Below are positions 57,796 to 64,000 of a DNA stretch of 64,000 nucleotides, piece by piece. The position numbers and the translations under genes are program-made. The notes beneath the pieces were generated by a model. That model ran no database searches. It worked only from the letters and a program-made list of their open reading frames with translations, and was not told where the DNA came from. Origin of the DNA: an uncultured bacterium (lineage in GTDB: Bacteria; Bacillota; Clostridia; Oscillospirales; Oscillospiraceae); NCBI GenBank assembly GCA_946056135.1, contig CAMGIN010000003.1, positions 1 to 64,000 of the forward strand, read 5' to 3'. Within the stretch, counting starts at the first letter, position 1. The number at the start of each line of letters is the position of its first letter.

Positions 57796-57882
57796 AGGCT
57801 TCACCGAATCGGAATGCAAAATGCGCAAGGCACAATGCAAAATGATTTGTCTTTTGTTCGCGGATTTTGCGGCGGCGCGGCA

Positions 57883-58746
57883 TTATCCGACTTCAAAAAA
57901 GCTCTTCACTGTTGACATAACACCATTTTCCACCTTCGCCAGCATGAGAAATTCCCCGCTTTGGCTATAAGCGCGATAGGTACCGTCGGGAAGGTTTCTG
58001 GAAAAGGAATTCCCGTTGCGGCAGCGTGTTTCCTGGTTGGCAGTCAGCTTTACCGCAGGGTAATTGCGGAACATGGTATCCACGCCCCGCAGATACCCTT
58101 CCGGTGCCTGGGAATCCAGCAGCTCCTGCAGAGGCACCGCTTCGGCAATGGTATATTCACCCGCCGTTACCCTTCGCAGCTGGGCCATGCAGCCGCCGCA
58201 GCCCAGGGCCTCGCCGATGTCCTTGCACAAGGTGCGGATGTAGGTGCCCTTGGAGCAGCGCACCCGCAGACGGACATCACTGCCCTCCATGCCCAAAAGC
58301 GTCAGCTCGCGGATGGTGATGGGACGGGGCTTCCGCTCCACCTCTTTTCCCTTCCGCGCCAGATCGCAGAGCTTCTGGCCGTTAACCTTCAGGGCCGAGT
58401 ACATGGGCGGGACCTGCATGATTTCCCCACGGAAGCGCTCCAGCACAGCTTCCACCTGATCGGCGGTCACACGAACCTCCCGCTGTGTCAGCACTGCGCC
58501 GGTGATATCCTCGGTGTCGGTGGTCAGTCCCAGACGGAGCACCGTCTCATAGGTTTTTTCCGCGTGCTCAAAAAATTCCACACCCCTGGTGGCCCGGCCC
58601 ACGAACACCGGCAGGACGCCGGTAGCCATGGGATCCAGCGTTCCGCCATGGCCGATCCTACGGGTATGGAATACCCTGCGTAGCCTGGCAGTCACATCCT
58701 GGCTTGTCCACCCCTGGGGCTTATCTACGATTACAATTCCATTCAT
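57883..58746 (-). CDS. truB: tRNA pseudouridine(55) synthase
   Basis: 'GIVIVDKPQGWTSQDVTARLRRVFHTRRIGHGGTLDPMATGVLPVFVGRATRG'. Confidence 0.97.
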   Translation of the reverse strand: MNGIVIVDKPQGWTSQDVTARLRRVFHTRRIGHGGTLDPMATGVLPVFVGRATRGVEFFEHAEKTYETVLRLGLTTDTEDITGAVLTQREVRVTADQVEAVLERFRGEIMQVPPMYSALKVNGQKLCDLARKGKEVERKPRPITIRELTLLGMEGSDVRLRVRCSKGTYIRTLCKDIGEALGCGGCMAQLRRVTAGEYTIAEAVPLQELLDSQAPEGYLRGVDTMFRNYPAVKLTANQETRCRNGNSFSRNLPDGTYRAYSQSGEFLMLAKVENGVMSTVKSFFEVG

Positions 58747-58864
58747 TTATCCATTTCTCTTTGGAAATGCAAAATTCAAAATGTATAAGCAAAATTATCG
58801 TATTGCTTCGTAATTTGTTTCAATCGCGGGCTTCGCGCACACCATCATTTTGCATTTTGCATTC

Positions 58865-59809
58865 TTATTCCAGCATCGCTGCCTCTACCGCTTTGACCGC
58901 TTCATCCAAGGGCATCTGTAAAGACGCGCCTGCAGCGCCTTTATGCCCGCCGCCGCCGAACTTTTCGGCAACCTTGGCGGCATCAAAGCCGGGAACCGCG
59001 CGGATGGAGATCTTCACCTCTCCGTCCGCCGTCTCCCGCAATGTGGCCGCCATGCGGACCCCCGCCACTGTCCGTGGGAAGGAGGAAATATTGTCCATAT
59101 CGTCCTCGGTGACGCCGATCTGCTTCTCCACACTGCGGGGAATGGCGCAGATGGCCATTTCCCCGTCCCGAATCAGCTCCAGATGCTCCACGATCCATCC
59201 CTGAATCCGCAGGCGGCCCAGGGTGTTTGTCTCAAACAATTCCTGATTCAGCTCATAGATCCTGGCTCCCGCTTTGGCGCACTGTGCCGCCACGGCAAAG
59301 GTGTGTGCGGTGGTATTGGCGAAGCGGAAGCAGCCGGTGTCCGTGGAAGTACCCACATAGACCGCCTCCGCAAGGGGACGGTCCGCAGAAATCCCCATCT
59401 CCATCAGCACATCCCAGACGATCTCGGCGCAGGAGGCGCTGCCGGGGTCCACCAGCTCCAGCTCCGTGAAAGAGGTGGAAGAGCCGTGGTGGTCAATGCG
59501 CAGATCGATCCTGCCAAGCAGCTGCTCAAAGGCTTTGGGCAGCATACCGGGGGACGCCACGTCCACTGTGACTACAATATCCCCTTCCTCCGCTTCCGGC
59601 TTGGTCAGTCCCTCGTGGAGCCACTGGAATCTGGGGGTGACTTCCTTGTTAAAAAGCACATGGGCTGTTTTTCCCAACTGCCGGAGCCCTAAGCACAGCG
59701 CCGCAGTGGACCCCACAGTATCTCCGTCGGGGCGGCGGTGGCTCAGGATGCAGTAGCGGTCATGCTCCAGCAGAAACCGCGCCGTCTCACTCCTGGTCAG
59801 GGTCTTCAT
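58865..59809 (-). CDS. DHH/DHHA1 phosphoesterase (NrnA-like)
   Basis: 'SHRRPDGDTVGSTAALCLGLRQLG', 'LRIDHHGSSTSF', 'FGGGGHKGAAGASL'. Confidence 0.94.
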   Translation of the reverse strand: MKTLTRSETARFLLEHDRYCILSHRRPDGDTVGSTAALCLGLRQLGKTAHVLFNKEVTPRFQWLHEGLTKPEAEEGDIVVTVDVASPGMLPKAFEQLLGRIDLRIDHHGSSTSFTELELVDPGSASCAEIVWDVLMEMGISADRPLAEAVYVGTSTDTGCFRFANTTAHTFAVAAQCAKAGARIYELNQELFETNTLGRLRIQGWIVEHLELIRDGEMAICAIPRSVEKQIGVTEDDMDNISSFPRTVAGVRMAATLRETADGEVKISIRAVPGFDAAKVAEKFGGGGHKGAAGASLQMPLDEAVKAVEAAMLE

Positions 59810-60155
59810 CGTTTTTCACCTCGAGGGAGTTAATGAGCTTCAGCATTTTCGCGCCGTAAAGGATGGAATCATCCTGGGCCCAGACAATCTCTGGGCTGTA
59901 GCGCAGCCGCAGGTTGCTGCCCAGCTGACGGCGCAGGAATCCTGCGGCGGATTTCAGCCCCGCCATGGCGTCCTTGGCTTTGTCCTCCTGGAGGAAGGAA
60001 ACATAGACCTTGGTATAGCGCAGGTCGGGAGTGGTTTCCACACGGGTAATGGAGATCATGACGTCCTGGACCCGGGGGTCCTTGACCGTACGGAGCAGTG
60101 CGGACAGCTCCTTCTGGATCTCCTCATTGATGATTGCAATTCGATTGGATGCCAT
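59787..60155 (-). CDS. rbfA: Ribosome-binding factor A
   Basis: 'RIAIINEEIQKELSALLRTVKDPRVQDVMISITRVETTPDLRYTKVYVSFL'. Confidence 0.95.
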   Translation of the reverse strand: MASNRIAIINEEIQKELSALLRTVKDPRVQDVMISITRVETTPDLRYTKVYVSFLQEDKAKDAMAGLKSAAGFLRRQLGSNLRLRYSPEIVWAQDDSILYGAKMLKLINSLEVKNDEDPDQE

Positions 60156-60189
60156 AGTATTCTTCCTTTCGTAAGGGGAAATACGGAAA

Positions 60190-60225
60190 TTTTTCGCCGC
60201 GCCGCAAAAGCGGTGCGGCGAAAAA
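60190..60225 (-). terminator. Strong hairpin TTTTTCGCCGCGCCGC-aaaa-GCGGTGCGGCGAAAAA between infB and rbfA
   Basis: 16-bp stem with one G-U-type pair and T run. Confidence 0.75.
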
Positions 60226-60228
60226 GGA

Positions 60229-62601
60229 TTAGCGTTTCACTTCCTGCATGATGAAGCACTCGAAGATGTCGCCTTCCTTAATGTCGTTAAACTTGACGAC
60301 GCTCATGCCGCACTCGTAACCGGCGGTAACTTCCTTGACTGCGTCCTTGAAGCGCTGCAGAGAGCCGATCTCGCCCTCGTGGATGACGATGTTGTCCCGC
60401 AGGATTCGCACCTGGGCGTCCCGGGTAACCTTGCCGTCCTTCACCATACAGCCCGCGATGGTGCCGATGGCGGAGACCTTGTAGGTCATGCGCACTTCCG
60501 CGTGACCGATGACCACTTCCTCGTACTTGGGTGCCAGCATTCCCTTCATAGCCGCCTCAATCTCGTCGATGGCATCATAGATGACCCGATAGAAGCGCAT
60601 ATCCACATTGGCCCGCTGGCCGTTGGCTGCAGCGGAAGCGTCGGGACGGACGTTGAAGCCCACGATAATGGCGCCGGAGGTGGAAGCCAGCAGGATGTCG
60701 GACTCGTTGATGGCGCCGACGCCGGCATGGATGACCCGGACACGGACCTCCTCGTTGCTCAGCTTCTCCAGGGAGCTCTTGATGGCTTCGGCAGAGCCCT
60801 GCACATCGGCCTTGACGATCAGGTTCAGCTCCTTCATCTCGCCCTCCTGCATCTTGGCGAACAGGTTGTCCAAGGTTACCTTCTGGTTCAGCTTGGCCAG
60901 GGCGTCTTTCTGAGCCTGACGGCGCTGCTCTACCAGCTCCCGAGCCATGCGCTCATCGGTGACGGCGTTAAACTCGTCGCCAGGAGTGGGAACCTCGGCC
61001 AGGCCGGTGATCTCCACGGGCACGGAAGGACCGGCGGTTTTGACGGTACGGCCCTTATCATTGGTCATGACACGGACACGGCCCACGGAAGTACCGGCAA
61101 TGACGATATCGCCCTGGTTCAGGGTGCCGTTCTGCACCAGCAGCGTTGCCACAGGGCCCCGGGTCTTGTCCAGACGGGCCTCGATGACGGTACCCTTGGC
61201 CCGGCGGTTGGGGTTGGCCTTCAGCTCCTGAACCTCGGCGGTCAGGATGACCATCTCCAGCAGTTCTTCCAGACCCTGGCCGGTCTTGGCGGAGATGGGG
61301 CAGATCACCGTGTCGCCGCCCCACTCCTCGGGGATCAGGTCATACTTGGTCAACTGCTCCTTGATCTTATCGGGGTTGGCGGTGGGCTTATCCATCTTGT
61401 TGATGGCAACGATGATGGGCACCTCCGCCGCCTTGGCGTGGTTGATGGACTCCACGGTCTGGGGCATGATGCCGTCGTCCGCCGCCACCACCAGGATGGC
61501 AATATCGGTGGACTTTGCGCCGCGGGCACGCATGGAGGTAAAGGCCGCGTGGCCGGGGGTATCCAGGAAGGTGACCATATTGCCGTTTACATCCACGGTA
61601 TAAGCGCCGATGTGCTGGGTAATGCCGCCGGCCTCTCCGGCGGTGACAGAGGTCTTCCGGATGGCATCCAGCAGGGAGGTCTTGCCGTGGTCGACATGGC
61701 CCATGACCACCACCACAGGGGCCCGGGTCTCCAGCTCTTCCGCAGTGTCCACATGGTCGTCGATAATCTGCTCCTCGATGGTGACGGTAACTTCCTTCTC
61801 CACCTTGCAGCCCATTTCGGTAGCCACGAACTCGGCGGTGTCGAAGTCAATAACCTGGTTGATACCGGCCATGACGCCGTTCTTCATCAGGCATTTGATG
61901 ACCTCGCTGGCGGTCTTCTTCATCCGGGAAGCCAGCTCACCCACGGTGATCTCGTCAGGAATCTTGACCGTGACAGGAGCCTTCCGGGCGACCTCCATCT
62001 GGAGGCGGCGCATCTTCTCCTGCTCTTCGTTCCGACTCTTATTACCCTTGAACTTGGCGTCCTTCTTGTTCTGCTGCTGACCCTTCTTGCCGCCGATACG
62101 CTGCTTGCCGCCCTGGAATTTCTGGGCCCGCTCGGAAATCAGGCTGTCCACCCGATCGTCAAAACGGGCGGCGTTGACCTGGACGGCGGAGGTGTCCACC
62201 ACCCGGCGTTCCCGCTTCCGCTCCGGTTCCTTGGGCTTGTCCTGCTTTTCCTGCTTGGGAGACGGCTGGTTGTTCTGCTGCTGGGGCCGATTGTTCGCAT
62301 TGGGCTGGTTCTGGGGACGGCTGCCCTGCTGGGGTGCGGCCTTGGTTGCTTCGGTCTTGGGCACTTCAGCCTTGGGCTCGGACTTGGGAGCTGTGGGCTT
62401 CACGGCAAAGACCTGCTCAATGGACTTGATCTGGTTCTTCTGCGTCATGTAGTCGAACACCACATTCAGCTCTGCATCGTTCAGCACCTGGGTATTGGAC
62501 TTGGGCCTGTCATAAAACTTTCCAATAATCTCGGAGATCTCCTTGGGGGTCACACCGAAGTCGGCGGCGACCTCCTTCACGCGATACTTAACAAAACTCA
62601 T
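60229..62601 (-). CDS. infB: Translation initiation factor IF-2
   Basis: '[41 protein letters not shown]', '[16 protein letters not shown]'. Confidence 0.98.
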   Translation of the reverse strand: MSFVKYRVKEVAADFGVTPKEISEIIGKFYDRPKSNTQVLNDAELNVVFDYMTQKNQIKSIEQVFAVKPTAPKSEPKAEVPKTEATKAAPQQGSRPQNQPNANNRPQQQNNQPSPKQEKQDKPKEPERKRERRVVDTSAVQVNAARFDDRVDSLISERAQKFQGGKQRIGGKKGQQQNKKDAKFKGNKSRNEEQEKMRRLQMEVARKAPVTVKIPDEITVGELASRMKKTASEVIKCLMKNGVMAGINQVIDFDTAEFVATEMGCKVEKEVTVTIEEQIIDDHVDTAEELETRAPVVVVMGHVDHGKTSLLDAIRKTSVTAGEAGGITQHIGAYTVDVNGNMVTFLDTPGHAAFTSMRARGAKSTDIAILVVAADDGIMPQTVESINHAKAAEVPIIVAINKMDKPTANPDKIKEQLTKYDLIPEEWGGDTVICPISAKTGQGLEELLEMVILTAEVQELKANPNRRAKGTVIEARLDKTRGPVATLLVQNGTLNQGDIVIAGTSVGRVRVMTNDKGRTVKTAGPSVPVEITGLAEVPTPGDEFNAVTDERMARELVEQRRQAQKDALAKLNQKVTLDNLFAKMQEGEMKELNLIVKADVQGSAEAIKSSLEKLSNEEVRVRVIHAGVGAINESDILLASTSGAIIVGFNVRPDASAAANGQRANVDMRFYRVIYDAIDEIEAAMKGMLAPKYEEVVIGHAEVRMTYKVSAIGTIAGCMVKDGKVTRDAQVRILRDNIVIHEGEIGSLQRFKDAVKEVTAGYECGMSVVKFNDIKEGDIFECFIMQEVKR

Positions 62602-62733
62602 CTATAAACGCACCTCCAAAATGTGAAAATGCAGAATGCAGAATGCAAAATGCAAAAGGAGGTTTCACATTTGGCATTACACATTTTACATTTGTATTCG
62701 CCGGAAGCCGACGAATACAGGTCTATGGACTAC

Positions 62734-63147
62734 TTACTTCTTTCCTTTTCTCAAATTCCTTCTATGGGCTTTCGCTTCTGCCTGGTGTTTTTGGGCTTTC
62801 TCCGCCTTGGCATTCAGGACTTCCAATGTTTTGGCGAACTTTTCCGGTTCGCCCAAGGCATTCACCAACGCCAGCGCCAGCCGGGGATCTGTAATGGCGG
62901 CGATGGCCAGGCTGGTCCTGCCCACCACAAAGCCCATTTCTTCCTTGCTGGCCTCCAGCCGAACACATTGCTGATCCGTACCCGCGGCAAAGGACTTGGC
63001 CCGGCGCCAGGTGTGGTCGGAAGCATCCCCGGCCACCAGGATCAGGTGGGCCTTCATCCCTCTGGCAGCGGCGCCCACAGGCTCCTCTCCCAGCTCTGCC
63101 ATGCCGCCCTTCCGGGCCAGGGACAGATAATTCAGCGCTTTATTCAT
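62734..63147 (-). CDS. L7Ae-family RNA-binding protein (YlxQ-like)
   Basis: 'MNKALNYLSLARKGGMAELGEEPVGAAARGMKAHLILVAGDASDHTWRRAKSF'; operon position. Confidence 0.88.
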   Translation of the reverse strand: MNKALNYLSLARKGGMAELGEEPVGAAARGMKAHLILVAGDASDHTWRRAKSFAAGTDQQCVRLEASKEEMGFVVGRTSLAIAAITDPRLALALVNALGEPEKFAKTLEVLNAKAEKAQKHQAEAKAHRRNLRKGKK

Positions 63148-63409
63148 GGCTGTGCTCCATTTCTTTGGCGAGCCGGTCATAAACTTCCTCGGGAATGGTC
63201 ACTTCCAGGCTCCGGTCCAGAGCCTTGGAGCGCAGCGCTTTTTTCAGGCACTCGGAATTGGGGCAGATATAAGCCCCCCGGCCCGGCGCCTTGCCGCCGA
63301 AGTCCAGGCTGACATTGCCGTCAGTCCCCCGGACGACCCGGATCAGCTCCCGCTTCGCCTTCCGCTCCCGGCAGCCCATACACTGCCGCTGAGGAATTTT
63401 CTTCTGCAT
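63140..63409 (-). CDS. YlxR/RnpM-family RNA-binding protein
   Basis: 'IPQRQCMGCRERKAKRELIRVVRGTDGNVSLDFGGKAPGRGAYICPNSECLKKAL'. Confidence 0.93.
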   Translation of the reverse strand: MQKKIPQRQCMGCRERKAKRELIRVVRGTDGNVSLDFGGKAPGRGAYICPNSECLKKALRSKALDRSLEVTIPEEVYDRLAKEMEHSHE

Positions 63410-63480
63410 GCGAACACCTCACACCACTGGGGAGATAGGAGATATAAGACAGAGAAATTATCTTATACCTTGTATCTTTC

Positions 63481-64000
63481 TTATTCTTCCTCTTTTTCTT
63501 CTTCTACAGTCTCTGCCGCTTCTGCGGGCTCTGCCTGAGAGGCGGGCTTGATATCAATCTTATAGCCGGTAAGGCGTGCCGCCAGGCGGGCGTTCTGGCC
63601 CTCCTTGCCGATGGCGAGAGACAACTGGTCGTCAGGGACGATAACCCGGCAGGCCTTCTGACCCGGGATCAGGCTGACAGAGATCACATCAGCAGGGCTC
63701 AAAGCGGCCCGGACATATTCACAGGGGTCCTCGCTCCAAACCACGATGTCGATCTTCTCGCCGCCCAGCTCTTCCACGACAGCGCCGACACGTCCGCCCC
63801 GGGGACCGACGCAGGCGCCCACAGGGTCCACACCCTCCATGGTGGCCCGGACGGCCATCTTGGAACGGGAACCGGCTTCCCGGGCGATGTTGCGAACTTC
63901 CACCTGCCCATCAGCAATCTCAGGAGTCTCCAGCTCGAACAGGCGGCGCACCAGATTCGGATGGGTCCGGGACACATGGACCAGGGGGCCCCGGTTGGCC
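63481..64000 (-). CDS. nusA: Transcription termination/antitermination factor NusA, C-terminal part (5' end outside window)
   Basis: '[63 protein letters not shown]', '[22 protein letters not shown]'. Confidence 0.95.
   Translation of the reverse strand, partial: ANRGPLVHVSRTHPNLVRRLFELETPEIADGQVEVRNIAREAGSRSKMAVRATMEGVDPVGACVGPRGGRVGAVVEELGGEKIDIVVWSEDPCEYVRAALSPADVISVSLIPGQKACRVIVPDDQLSLAIGKEGQNARLAARLTGYKIDIKPASQAEPAEAAETVEEEKEEE

Noticed and set aside
60379-62607. 742-aa plus-strand ORF
   Set aside because: Antisense to infB, which has clear IF-2 motifs; an artefact of GC-rich codon usage.
1-64000. CRISPR array or defence island
   Set aside because: No regularly spaced 24-40-nt repeats with unique spacers and no Cas, RM, Abi or retron-like proteins recognised; the repeats seen are palindromes and heptamer tracts.

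Overview
64-kb chromosomal segment that looks like a gut-type Firmicute (Clostridia/Oscillospiraceae-like; inferred from gene content only). No rRNA, CRISPR array, prophage or recognisable defence island was found. Main content, left to right: 3' end of a surface protein with InlB-type repeats; XRE/TPR regulator; DUF5058-type membrane protein pair; MBL hydrolase; a GH94 phosphorylase resembling N,N'-diacetylchitobiose phosphorylase, followed by a truncated phosphohexomutase remnant; GNAT; a GH3 beta-glucosidase remnant; LacI regulator divergent from a sugar ABC/dehydrogenase/isomerase operon; pseudouridine catabolism genes; VIT1-like protein; M14 peptidase divergent from an AbrB-glycosyltransferase operon; PTS IIC; complete rnfCDGEAB; SLC13/ArsB-NhaD-type permease; Na+-decarboxylase beta subunit plus an unlisted 45-aa gamma-like micro-ORF; two-component system; NfeD-SPFH-DUF6440; abutting tRNA-Met and tRNA-Glu; lexA; a T-box leader with a likely UGG (Trp) specifier before a trpXYZ-like ABC transporter; lgt; M16 peptidase pair; prmA; LTA synthase; ricT; holB; Mn-PPase; asparaginase; capA; ribF-truB-nrnA-rbfA-infB-L7Ae-ylxR-nusA. 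The least explained material is intergenic: two palindromic MITE-like elements whose arms covary, a three-member covarying hairpin family, heptamer-periodic repeat islands with an exactly repeated 12-mer (ATGCAAAATGAT), and gene remnants in the glycan locus. No clearly new multi-gene system could be established from sequence reading alone.
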